From assembly GCA_031841125.1 (NCBI GenBank), contig CM063113.1, positions 23,767,312-23,831,311 of the forward strand: a stretch of 64,000 bases of DNA. Direction: 5' to 3'. The position numbers and the translations under genes are program-made. Source of the DNA: Acanthococcus lagerstroemiae (taxonomy: Eukaryota > Arthropoda > Insecta > Hemiptera > Eriococcidae). Positions 10,645 to 20,646 of this stretch are shown in pieces. The notes under the pieces are model-generated. The model worked only from the letters and a program-made list of their open reading frames with translations, did no database searches and had not been told where the DNA came from. Positions within the stretch are counted from its first letter, which is position 1, and each line of letters begins with the position of its first letter.

Positions 10645-11377
10645 AGGTAGATGAGCCCGATAAGGCCCAAATCCACAATATGAGACCCAATGTACCGATC
10701 TTGACAGCTATGCTTTAGACTACATTGTTCCTTCTTGATATGGCAACACTGTCCAATTGTTTTTATCAAGATATTAGTCCACTGGTGGTGTGCGAGATAT
10801 ACCGGTTTATGATTTTCCAATAACGTAAAAAGTGCTCCGATATGTTTTTTGTGTAACTTGGAGGATTTACGAGTATTATGTTAGTCAAATTGGACCTATC
10901 CAGAAATCAAACATTGGATAGCTTTTGTAGTGGTAGTTAGTTAACGATCGACGCCAGAAAAGTGAAATTTGAGCAATTTGGAACTGAGGTATGCGATACT
11001 CACGAAAAATAGTGTTGGCCCAGCCTGGTAAGATCAATTGATTATCATATCAGGTATAACTTACTCATAAATTTCTAGTTGAACCATGCTTAACTTTTTA
11101 TTTATCGAATCTCAGGTCAGGCTTATTAGGTGTTGGGTCTTATTAGGTTATAGGCCCAACCTTCGTTGGTGCGCTGGACTTATCAAGTTTTGAAAAAGGG
11201 GTATTTTTATTAGAAGATCTGAGGAACATGGAGCAGTATAGGAAAATTTCGAGCTAGCCAGTTTTTAAATATTGCAGTCGACGACTATAACACAAAAAAG
11301 GAAAAACATGAAATCACTTACATGAAAGTCTGGAGAGCCAAGACCTTAAATTAGGGCCTTATTGAGCTCACCTGCCT
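10645..11377. mobile_element. TA-flanked TIR element, mariner-like MITE
   Basis: The left end AGGTAGATGAGCCCGATAAG and the inverse of the right end, AGGCAGGTGAGCTCAATAAG, match at 15 of 20 positions, and similarity continues into AAGGCCC. Both ends are bordered by TA (10643-10644 and 11378-11379), the duplication typical of the IS630/Tc1/mariner group. The 733-bp body has no transposase. Related words (TTATTAGGTGTTGGGTCTTA) recur internally near 11120. Confidence 0.75.
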
Positions 11378-11474
11378 TAATACGCGCACGATGATCACGT
11401 TTCACACGACTCACATGAGCATGTCATACATGCGAAGACTCTTGTAAGCTGATATTTCGATTTATCGTCATTAT

Positions 11475-12119
11475 CAGGGCTACAATTTTTATGCACAAAA
11501 AATAGCGAAATATACGCATATTTTATGCACTAAATTCAGTCTAAATAATATGCCGAAAATATGCGCCAAAATTGTAAAATATGCGTAAATATGTAAACAC
11601 AATATGGGTATTGGATATATCGTTTCAAAAGAAAAATTAAGTTGGATACACTGAGAACAATTTTTATCATATTTTAAAATGATCCAGCAAAGTATCTCCT
11701 TAAAAGTCCAATCTTCTTTTAATAGGAGATGCACCCAGGAGATAATACACCTATTCGTAATTTCTTGGTGATTGATGAATGTGATGGGGCAAGAGAAAGG
11801 TTATCTCACGTGCAAAAGAACACATTTTTCTGAAAGCTTTTCTTCTGATTCATTAACCATTAAGTCTTCACATTTTTTTTTCGGAGTTGGATATCATTCG
11901 CAGCACTAAAAAATAATTTTTTTTTTTGGGGGGGGAGGGGGGAATTGAAAAATAAGCAGAATTGGTGCAAAACATACGGTAAAAGCCAAAATATGTGAAA
12001 TATGCAGGATGAAGTGCTGCTTATTTGACTCAGAATTCTATGATTCGTGAAGATCTCTTGAAACTTATACCTATACGCCATAGATAAAAATATGCATTCG
12101 CATAAAAATTGCAGCCCTG
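11475..12119. mobile_element. hAT-like MITE with exact 8-bp target duplication
   Basis: The TIRs are CAGGGCTACAATTTTTATGC and the inverse of GCATAAAAATTGCAGCCCTG, flanked on both sides by GTCATTAT (11467-11474 and 12120-12127). The 645-bp interior is rich in ATGCATATTTT-like words and contains a T11-G8 junction near 11928. There is no intact transposase frame. It shares the 14-mer GCATATTTTATGCA with the element at 59298-59981. Confidence 0.92.
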
Positions 12120-12179
12120 GTCATTATAACAGAATTTTCCAATTCTAAATTCTTTGTTTTCTCTTTCATGATATAATTT

Positions 12180-12246
12180 GCTGATTCTTAAATTTTTAAA
12201 TGACCATGCCTGAAAATAAATGACTTAAATGACTGTTAGACACTTT
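12180..12246. mobile_element. Right-end relic of a hAT-like element
   Basis: AAATGACTTAAATGACTGTTAGACACTTTG resembles the right terminus of the element at 35033-35391 (TAGACACTCTG). No matching left end was found. Confidence 0.35.
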
Positions 12247-13837
12247 GATACAGCATACTACACCTCTCCCCCCCCAAAAAAAAAAATCCACCTACGCCGA
12301 TGAATGTAGGTCAACACTACTGAAACAATTACCCCCTTAACAAATTTTCCAGCGATGCCACTGGTGCTTGTAAGCCACTAAGGAGCCGCTCCCACAGGTT
12401 GGCTATTTTGTGCTGATGACTCCGTAGACGATTCGTTGGGTCGAGCCAATGCAACATCGCTTTATTCTATTTTTGTGGTCTTCGTTTCGTAAAGACTAAT
12501 CTATAGTTTTGCGTGCGGCCTTGTAAGCTCCTGACTTTTTTCAAAAATGGTCCGCGAACGAGAAAAGCTTACTGGCAAAGAAACTAAATCGTATCATTTA
12601 AAGATCCTTTTTTATCGCATGTCGGCCTAACCACCCGTTCAAAAAATGAGGCGAGCACTATAACTTACACCAGGTATATCCTGTACATAATCAGGTTTCT
12701 TGAGTCCGGTCGGTGGCTGCTGTCTGGTCCTTGATCTTCGATAGCCTCTGAACTTACATAAAACCTCGATTAAACGTTCGATGTCGCTGTCAAAATACAG
12801 TAGCCGCGGTTGTCAGTGGGTGGGTTCAAACGCGATGGCTTTTTTTCAAACCCGCATAACCCAAAACTAGCTACAGAGCTGATTTCGAACGAACCGAGAG
12901 CTGCAGGTCAACCGCTGTTAATTCGGTCGGTCAATAAGCTTTAATGTCGTTCTGGAAATGTACATTTATATGAGCTGTAGAACACGATTATTTATATAGT
13001 CTCGACGTGTTACTAACAACTGGGCATAAGCGACGTACCCCCAGCGTGTTACGAGATATGGAAATTATATTATTATTGTTATTTCGTTCTGGAACAAAAC
13101 AAAAAGCGACCACTGTGTACTTTCTCCCATTAGTCATTTCTTCGAATGTGCGGCGTAATTTCGCGTGATTATGCGATTAGCGGTCACCGTAGACGTACAG
13201 TGCGATTCTTCGGCGCGGAAAGACGCGATCTCGGCGAAATTGGCTCTCGACGTTCGGAGTCGAGCTAACAAAAATTATTCGCGAATACCACCGTCGATAA
13301 GCATTGGCGTACTCGTGTGTGCGGTCCAACACCGATACTGCGAGACCTCGCCCTCTGATATTAAGTATGTGGGCCTACGGCATAACGGGGCTCGTTAATT
13401 CACTGTAAACTACGAGTACGTACAACCGAATAGCAGATGCAATGACGTATGTAATTATTGGCGTCTGATCGCTCTCGGACAAGATCTTTGGTAGACGAGA
13501 CGTTCATGAAGTGGACGAAACCTGCATTACCTCATCGAGGACGCCCTGGAAACCTCGAATACAAATAGCCGATTCGATTAATTTTCTAATTGTCAAGATC
13601 TGATCATAAATCGTCGAGCTCTCGTTTTGGTTACCAATCTGCAGCATAATGTCGATGGTGTTGAGCACAAACAGCCATGTTCTGATTCAGGAATCTGCAA
13701 ATCCTTATACTGCTTGTATGCAGTGAATGCGCTCATAAGGTGTATACGCTGTACCCACAGTGTACCCTTGAGAACTTCTAAAGTGTCTCGGAAAATACGG
13801 CTTACCCTCAAGAAATTGTTATCCCTACAAGACGTCG
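12247..13837. other. No gene recognised; CpG-rich unique stretch at 13.1-13.4 kb
   Basis: A C8-A11 junction lies at 12268-12286. The interval 13150-13400 is CpG-rich and open for 77 codons on the plus strand, but no motif was recognised. Confidence 0.4.
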
Positions 13838-14085
13838 CCATACGTACCAAGACGAGGTGGTGAGGGATGATGTGGTGCACCCGAATTCCAGATTAATGGG
13901 TGAGCGTTGCTTTGGTTAGTAGGGTATCCCATAGTGGCCCTGGCAGAACAGTGCCAATCCGAACCGGAGAGGCGAAATGGGGGCCCGGGCCAGCCTAAAG
14001 ACGTCCTTTTGGTCACTGATGCGATACTTGAAAGGGCAGTTCCTGGGGCCAGGAGTGCGGTGTCTGGGGAGCCAATATGGCATGC
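13838..14085 (+). repeat. Dispersed repeat, probable LINE 3' region, copy A
   Basis: It aligns along its length with 28862-29110. Shared blocks are CGTACCAAGACGAGG, TTAGTAGGGTATCCCATAGTG (one base different in places), GACGTCCT, and CTGATGCGATACTTGAAAGG. It has no tRNA-like head. Its last block resembles the tail of the 4.6-kb SINE (ATGCTCGAAAGGGCGG.TTCCAGGGCTC), so this is probably the 3' untranslated end of a LINE whose tail the SINE shares. Confidence 0.7.
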
Positions 14086-14858
14086 GTGCATCGCCATTGG
14101 AAAATAGATATGTCTTGTATGTAGAGCTGTTCCTCCTCTCCCTCACTCTCAGTCCTTTTACTCAATGTCAGGATGTGGTGACCGCGGGGTTTTTAGTCAT
14201 GCCACTTTGTTGCTTTCCTCGCGGTTTGTTGCGTTCGAATATTTCTTTCTTTGTGTCGGAAGTGTATGCTTATGTGAATCGGTATTTGCCATCTGTCTCA
14301 TTACTCATAACGTTAAATAAAAATCCAAAAATGGTACAAAATACTTTACCAGTTTTTCAGATACTGGTTGTAACGTATTCTGCGAGTGTGTAATGCCTCG
14401 TTCCTGAGAACTGGCGAGAATTACAGAGCTCGCTATCTGTCTACTTCAATTGGTACTGCGCTCGCTCAGATCAGTACGATGTTGCGGGGAGCGAAACAAA
14501 AACGGTTCATTTGCTTCCCTGGGAACAACGGCGTAGATAGGGAATCCTGGGCGTCTGAACCCCCTTAGCAAAGAAAATCAACCAGTGGCGCCCATAAGAA
14601 TAGAAATCTAGAAAGTGAAATAAGTACATGTCTTTCATATTCGTACGGAACATACCTTTAGACCCCCCCCCTTTTTAACGGCCCCTGCATGGGAATTGAA
14701 TGTGAAGCGGGCAGGATTACTATTCAGTCACAAAATGGCTCGTAGATGCATGAAACGGGAGTAAATTAAATTCTGTCACAGACCTGGATTTATGTGAAAA
14801 GCCAAAGAGACCACTGCTTCAGAGCGCTATGCAGGAAGAGCATCTGTGAAATAAGTTG
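14086..14858. other. No gene recognised
   Basis: The plus strand is open from 13977 to 14393, but the first 100 bases belong to the preceding repeat. No protein motif was seen. Confidence 0.45.
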
Positions 14859-15510
14859 CAAGGTTGAAAACGAATCCACTAAAATTGGATTCGAATTCGA
14901 ATCCACGAATCACTACCTTTTTCTGGATTCGAATATGATTCGAGAATGATTTGCGTTTACTGTGATTCGAATCGGATTCGAATAAATGGAGTGGATTCGA
15001 ATCTACAAATCATCGAATCTAGGAATCATGGAATCTTTTTTTGCTGTTACAAAATCAAAATAAAACGGTACCTATTTTACTCACTCAGCAATTGTTGACT
15101 TTTTTTCTTTTTTTTTTCTCTCTCTCTCTTCAGAAAGACCAAATACTCCAAAAACTGGATCTTTTTCGATGTAACATGCTTTCAGCAATGCAGTTTCCGA
15201 AGAAATTAAATTTAATGTGTCAACTTAGGAGGCCAGAAAAAATTTACGTAACTTTAATTACGTTTTTTTTGATCTTTTTTTCGTAAGAAAAAAGAAAAGT
15301 GACCAAAACGGATGGCCATATTAGGCGACTTCAGCGCCTAATACGACTAACGGGCTAATTAAAAAATTCCGACGAATCAACTAAAAAGATTCGAATACAT
15401 TTTACGAATCCGGGTCGTCCATTGGATTCGAATCACTGATACGAATTCAATTCCCAGAAGCATCCATTTTTTCGAATCCGCGAACTGGATTCGAATCTTT
15501 TCCAACCTTG
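14859..15510. mobile_element. hAT-like MITE rich in GGATTCGAATC
   Basis: The termini are CAAGGTTGAAAACGAATCCA and the inverse of TTCGAATCTTTTCCAACCTTG. The flanks are ATAAGTTG (14851-14858) and ATAAGTCG (15511-15518), an 8-bp duplication with one mismatch. About ten GGATTCGAA or GATTCGAAT words line both arms in both orientations. The 652-bp body has no transposase. Confidence 0.87.
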
Positions 15511-16051
15511 ATAAGTCGCATAGGAGAGGGGGAGAACTGAAACAGAAGGAATCAATCCAAATAAACAAACAAATAAACGAAAAAGAAAGGAAGGAAGAAA
15601 AAGAGTCCAAGTGAATTTCTTGAGAATCATCGAAATCTAATTTCTTATAGTGAGGGGGCGAAGGAGCATATGATGACCAGTTCTGGATATTCCTGCATAA
15701 ATTTGGTCATTTTTGGTGAAATTTCGGTTGGATACGTACAAATTTGGTCGTTTTGATCATTTTCGTCATTTGTGGTCGTGTTTTGTCATAACTAGTCGTG
15801 TTTAATACAAATTGATCAACTTAGATCGATTGAAGGCGATTGGGGACGTTTTTAATTGTTCCTCGCTGGTTTAGTTATTTTTTGCAGTATCTGATTAGTC
15901 TTGATAATATTTGGTCAGTTTTAATCACCAAGCATGTCTGAAATTGACCAAAATAACCAAAAATGAATAGAATCAACCAAAATTAATCAAAAACTACCTG
16001 AATTGAAACGGGGAGGGAAAAAGGAGACAAAGAATCAGATGGAGGGATTCT

Positions 16052-16112
16052 GAGGTAATGCTCGAAAGGGCGGATTCCAGGGCTTGGGTTGAGAGCGAAA
16101 TTAGAAAAGAAG
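16052..16112 (+). mobile_element. SINE 3' fragment, copy 3
   Basis: TCTGAGGTAATGCTCGAAAG, GGCGGATTCCAGGGCTTGGG and TTGAGAGCGAAATTAG match the tail of the 4.6-kb SINE. The head is absent, consistent with 5' truncation on insertion. It sits inside the TTTGGTCA tract. The following phrase, GAGAGGCCTTTGCCC, resembles a common insect LINE 3' end. Confidence 0.8.
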
Positions 16113-16334
16113 TTTGATAGAATGTTCTAGCACAGACAATATCGCAGGATTGCGCAAAACAGGGGGAATGAGAGCATCTGAGAGAGGCCTTTGCCCAACA
16201 GAGGGCAACTTAACCCTATTCTATGTATTAAGTATGAGTTAAGTAGGAATAAAGGTCGTTTTGACCTGAATTAATCATGACCAAATCTGGCCAGAAACTA
16301 ACAAAACTGTCAAAAGTTGACTAAGAAGAACTAG

Positions 16335-16975
16335 AAATAAAAAATTTGGGTGGCTATCCCAAAATTAATAAATCCGACTGAATGCGATTTAAATTGATCT
16401 AAACTGGTCAAATCCGGCCAAAAATGGTCGAATGATGAAAACTACTGTGGAATACCGAAAACGTTCGAATGCAGCTGAAAAATAGCGAAAACAACCCAAT
16501 TCAAACAAATACAAAGAAAGACCAAACGTAACATCAACCAAGCATGATCACTTTTTGGTCGTGGTTCTATTTATCTATTCATTGATCAGTTTTGGCCAAT
16601 TTTTTCCTGGTAGGATTTTGTAATTATCATTTTTTGTAGTCCAAATTATGAAGAACCACAAATAAAAAATTTGCACTAAACACACCCGACGCACCAAATA
16701 TTCATATGCTATCCAAAAATTACTAAATCCGACTAAATGTGATCCAAATTGAGGCAAACTGGATTGACCAAATCTGGCCGAGTGATGAAACTACCGAGGA
16801 AGACCAAAAACATGCAAACGCGGCCGAAAAATAGCGAAAACAACCGAATTCAACCGAAACATACAAACAAGGACCAAACTCAACATCAACCAAACATGAT
16901 CATTTTTGGTCGTGGTTCTGTTTAATTGGTCAATTTTGGTCAGATTTTTTTCTCGGAAAATTTTATAATAATTAT
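16335..16975. repeat. Tandem duplication with a period of about 350 bp
   Basis: GAAAAATAGCGAAAACAAC occurs at about 16477 and 16826. The order AATAAAAAATTTG ... AAATCCGACT ... GGAAGACC or GGAATACC ... CAACATCAACCAA ... TTTTTGGTCGTGGTTCT is kept in both units. Confidence 0.8.
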
Positions 16976-17515
16976 TATTATTGTTTTTTTATTTATTGAT
17001 TGTTTTAAAGCCCAATTTTCTTTTGTTGCTCTTTGTATTTTTTGATTATTAATTTCGTAATTTTGGCACATTTGGGTTATTTCGTCGTTTTTCTCGCCTA
17101 TAATTCAGTTTCTTTGATTCTTTTTGGTAAATTTTTATCATATCTGGTCTGGACATTTTAAGCCGATATTAGCGAGTTTTGATTTCTTGTACCCAAATCT
17201 AGTCATGTATGGTGTTTTTGTTTTTGACTTTTATACAAGATTTTGTATAATTTTTTGTGGGTTTTGATCCATTTTAATCAAGCCCAGCACTAGAATTTTT
17301 CTATTGGCGGAATCTAATTTTCCAAGTTCAGAAGAATTTTCGTGAAAAGACATGCTCTTGAATAGCTATCCCCAATGCCTCCTTCTTTCAAATCGGCTAA
17401 GGTTTCGATCAGTTTGAAAAGATTTCGTGAAATTTGGTGACGTTTGGCCGTTATTGGTCCTCCATGGTCGGTTGTGGCCGTTCTTAGTCGTTTTTTAGTC
17501 AATTTTTGTCATGCG

Positions 17516-18800
17516 TTATGAGTAGTTGAAACGAATGTAGAATAATAGTATGACAGTAGGCTGAGTCGGCGATTGAAGATGAAATTTCAGATTTTGGTTC
17601 ACTTGGCGCTTGAGTGGTGTGTCCTCTTCACGAGTGTATTCAATTTCAATAAAATCTCCAGATTGACCCTTTTTAAGAAGCACCATCGTCTGACGAATCG
17701 AAAATAATATCGGCTAGTGGATTCCACACGAGGCCCGAGGTTGAATTGTAAAATATAGCCTGAGGACGTTCGTTTGTGAGTCGACCAACTCGTGGCACTG
17801 TAGTGTAGCGGTATGATTACAGGGCTGCGCTAATGGTGTGAACGCCTACTACAACGGCTCTGGTTTCAAATTATGGTAATTTGGGCATCGTCATCGGTGA
17901 ACAAGTTACAAGACACGGTGGAATATGTCGATACAGCAATTTCAAACATGGTGATTGTAAAACTCACGCGCACTGTTGTTTTTGTTTTATACCTCGTGAT
18001 GTATCTGAGCGACTTTCTCTCGAAGGAGTGAGATGAAGTCTGATTTTCCTGATTGAAATTTTTTGGATTGGCAAAAAAAGATCTTGATTAGTTCAAGCTT
18101 AACAACTTAAGTCTGAGTTTTGCCAACTGACAGGAACAGGGTACATCTCCCCTTGGGTGTACGTCCCTGCTTCTGCTTGTTTACTCTAGTCGCCGAATGG
18201 TGAGAAATCGGGCTGCGTACCACAAAAACGTGAAATGGTATGACGGGGTGTAATGTTGCCACACGTTTCCAGAAAATAGCATTACAGGAGTTACTAATGT
18301 TGACATGTTTTTAATTATGGTATTTGATCTGCATTCTTTTTAAAATAAGTGCCTATTCATTTGATGTCAAACTGTGACTCTTGATCGCCAGTTGTTTTCA
18401 GTTTTTGGAAACAGTGGAAACGTAAACCACATTTCAAAAATAAGGGTTCGAGTCAAGCGCTTGCTTCTCTCTCTCATTGCTAAGACTTTTTTCCTTGTTA
18501 CAAATCTGGATTAGAGAACATTCAGGAACTCTCATACAAATATTTTCACTTTAGATGCGAATAGCCGCTCGAAATCGGCTCTGTTGTATTCTACAAACTC
18601 GACATGCAATACTGTTGTAGGAAACACCCTGTAGCCTGTACACTGCTCTACTAATGAAGCCAACACTTGCACTTGTTTCCAGCGACTCGACTATAGACTC
18701 GTATACTCGTATCTCGTGTAATCAAAAAAACAGCATTAAACCTTTACACGCCCTAGACAAACAGCGACGCGTATACTTTTTTCACCCGCAGCCCTTTTCC
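17516..18800. other. No gene; one tRNA-like segment
   Basis: At 17795-17880, TAGTGTAGCGGTA (A-box-like) and GGTTTCAAATT (weak B-box-like) suggest another tRNA-derived SINE head, unconfirmed. Nothing else was recognised. Confidence 0.35.
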
Positions 18801-18821
18801 GTTCTTGCAATGCTGCCCATA

Positions 18822-19078
18822 TGCCCATTTCCTCGCCCCATCAATGCATACCACATGGTACAGATGCAACATGCACTACGACCTCGACACGCAACCGCAT
18901 AAATTACACACTAAATCGGTGTTGACAGTGTTGACATTTGTACTTCCACGTTATCGATGTCTCAAGAACAACTATCATTTCCATTGTGTTTTTCAAAGAT
19001 TCGATTCATTCAAACGTTGGAATTCACCGTCAACTAATTTCCTTGTTTATCTAAATCTGGATGGCTTACAATTGGAAA
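18822..19078 (+). repeat. Unclassified dispersed repeat, copy 1
   Basis: It aligns in the same orientation with 24822-25068. Shared blocks include ATGCATA.CACATGGTA.AGATGCA, ACGACCTCGACACRC, ACACTAAATCRGYGTTGACAG, CGTTATCGATGT and CAACTAATTTC.TTGTTTA.CTAAATC. Similarity is roughly three quarters by eye. Neither terminal repeats nor a tail are evident. Both copies are open in the same frame over part of their length, but this was not taken as coding. Confidence 0.75.
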
Positions 19079-19139
19079 CTAATGTTCTGGAAAACTGAAA
19101 CGAACGAAAATATTGTTTAGTAACTATTCCGAAAATAGC

Positions 19140-19400
19140 ATGGGGTGTCACAGTTCGCCATTTCCACAAGGGGATGAAAAACTGGAAGATAGAACAACCG
19201 AGGAAGAAGATTAGGCTAAACCTCAGATAAGAGAGGGCAACTGTCAGCCTCATGAAGCCTGAAGTTATATCTAGAGTACCCAATCGCAGTTCGCGGAATA
19301 GGATATCTGCATTTGACTGAAGAGGAAAACAATCTGTGGAAAAGTGAAGGATAGATCTCAGATAGAAGAGGGCAACTCATAACTCCAAGTAGACCGAAAT
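19140..19400. repeat. Tandem duplication of about 132 bp
   Basis: Two units share CAGTTCGC, TCAGATA.AGAGAGGGCAACT (second unit TCAGATAGAAGAGGGCAACT) and the surrounding order. Read on the minus strand both give SCPLLSE. Confidence 0.65.
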
Positions 19401-19729
19401 TGCTCCGTGTCATTTTGTGCAGGTACTCGGCGCAACATCCGTGTCCCGTCAGCGCCTGCGTTGTCCAAAACGAGAGCTGTATTTTGGACTCACGCCGGGC
19501 GCTGATGTTGGGGAAAATCGAGTGCGTCCATCGACCAGTCGACGCCTCGTCCCAACGTTTTCACCAACATTGTTTGATGATGTGGCGGAACTACTTGGCC
19601 AGCCACTCAAATGGTACCCGACCAGCAACAGCGGCTGCTGCGTCCTCCTCTTCGCTGCCACTGGTGAGATCATCATCTGCTTCGTTGTCGGTATAATCAG
19701 TGGCGACCTCCGCCACTATATGGAACTTG

Positions 19730-19975
19730 CCGGATGCGGTGCGGGCCACTCTGGGATACGGACCCCAGTTGATGACGGGCAGGTCACGACGGAGTAGCCA
19801 CAGGACTGACTGCTCATGAATTGCGAGGTCTATCGGGGCAAGATCAGCCAGAATGAGTGCTGCTTCCTGACTGACTGTCCGATAGTCTCGGATGCAGAGA
19901 AGTGCACCGACATGAGCGGCTGCCGTATCGTTCGTTTCGTACGAAACAGTTAGCTGTAGCTGAAAGAAAAGCATT
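19730..19975 (-). pseudogene. R1-type LINE fragment (thumb region after RT)
   Basis: Minus-strand frame 19974-19591 contains ALLCIRDYRTVSQEAALIL and ADLAPIDLAIHE. This matches the AYRTVSTxAALVLAGxPPIDLL motif that follows the reverse transcriptase domain in R1-like non-LTR retrotransposons. Upstream RT motifs and the downstream C-terminal zinc knuckle are not in frame nearby. The frame continues to 19591 with acidic low-complexity sequence that looks unrelated. A detached R1-like piece lies at 27170-27525. Confidence 0.75.
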
Positions 19976-20111
19976 TAGAAAAAACAGTAAAAATTACTGG
20001 AAAATTAGACAACCAGTCAGAGAAATTTGTACTTGGATACTGCATTACATAAGTTGAGTGGCGGAGTGAGCCCTGTTGGCGTGGAAGGAGGGAAAGGTCA
20101 AAACGCTGATT

Positions 20112-20620
20112 CTAGCCTGCCATCAGCCACTATGAAATTATCTATTGCCAAAAAGGTTTTGATGTCATCTCTCCATTTAGTTTTCTTTCGGCCCTGTTTT
20201 CTTCCTGACTTAAGGTACCAGTTGTTCATTTTATACGTCCAGCGATCGTCTTTTAGCCTTGAAATATGACCTGCCCAATGCCACTTTTTACGACGCGTTA
20301 CCCGATGTGCAAAATCCCGCCAGTTACACAGGTAACTGAAGGGGAACCAAGGATAACTGACAGGTTTCTAGGTAATCTGAGGGTAACTGAGGGTTGCAAA
20401 TGGGTAACCCTTTCGGCAGGTAACTAGGGTAACTGATTGCGCATCGGTTACATACATGAAATTCAAATTGTTTTTAAATTTCTTTGCATTTATTTTATTA
20501 TGGTCTTTTTCAGTCATTGCCCATGTTTGTGCTCCATAGGTTGCCAGTACAATACAACTGTTAAGAATATTACTTTTTAAGCTTCTTCTAAAATTACCTT
20601 TGAAGATTTTCTCTAGCATT
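20112..20620 (-). pseudogene. LINE fragment C-terminal to RT, split by a small insertion
   Basis: On the minus strand, 20620-20450 reads RRSLKSNILNSCIVLATYGA then QTWAMTEKDHNKI (the LxSCxLPxxTYGxxTWxxT block). After an interruption, 20311-20115 reads RRKKWHWAGHISRLKDDRW, then GRKQGR and KWRDDI (the WAGHxxRxxDxRW and GRPxTxWxDDI blocks). This is the usual order after the RT domain of APE-type LINEs. The 126 bp between 20311 and 20436 is foreign and described separately. The 5' part of the element is missing. Confidence 0.85.
20311..20436. repeat. Small GGTAACTGA-repeat insertion inside a LINE
   Basis: The segment consists of at least five variants of GGTAACTGA(GGG) and one inverted GGGTAACCC. 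It sits between the LINE codons for TDA(Q) and (A)HRVTRR, where related LINEs are contiguous. The target duplication is not clear (TTTTGCAC against GCGCAA). Confidence 0.6.
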
Positions 20621-20646
20621 AGAGATTAAACCTCTAACTTAGAGAT

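Larger units (their letters stand above)
15655..17515. repeat. 1.9-kb tract dominated by TTTGGTCA / TGACCAAA words
   Basis: Variants of TTTGGTCATTTTTGGTC (first and last thirds) and their complement GACCAAA..CAACCAAA (middle) fill the tract. The strands switch at about 15940, 16555, 16660 and 16900, so opposite arms can fold. Two possible hAT-like termini are TCAGACATGCTTGGTGATTA (inverse strand at 15950) and CAGTGCTGGGCTTGATTAAA (inverse strand at 17290). No transposase was seen. The element count is not resolved. Confidence 0.6.

Noticed and set aside
13977..14393. 138-codon plus-strand frame
   Set aside because: Its start lies within a dispersed repeat shared with 28.9 kb, and no protein motif follows.
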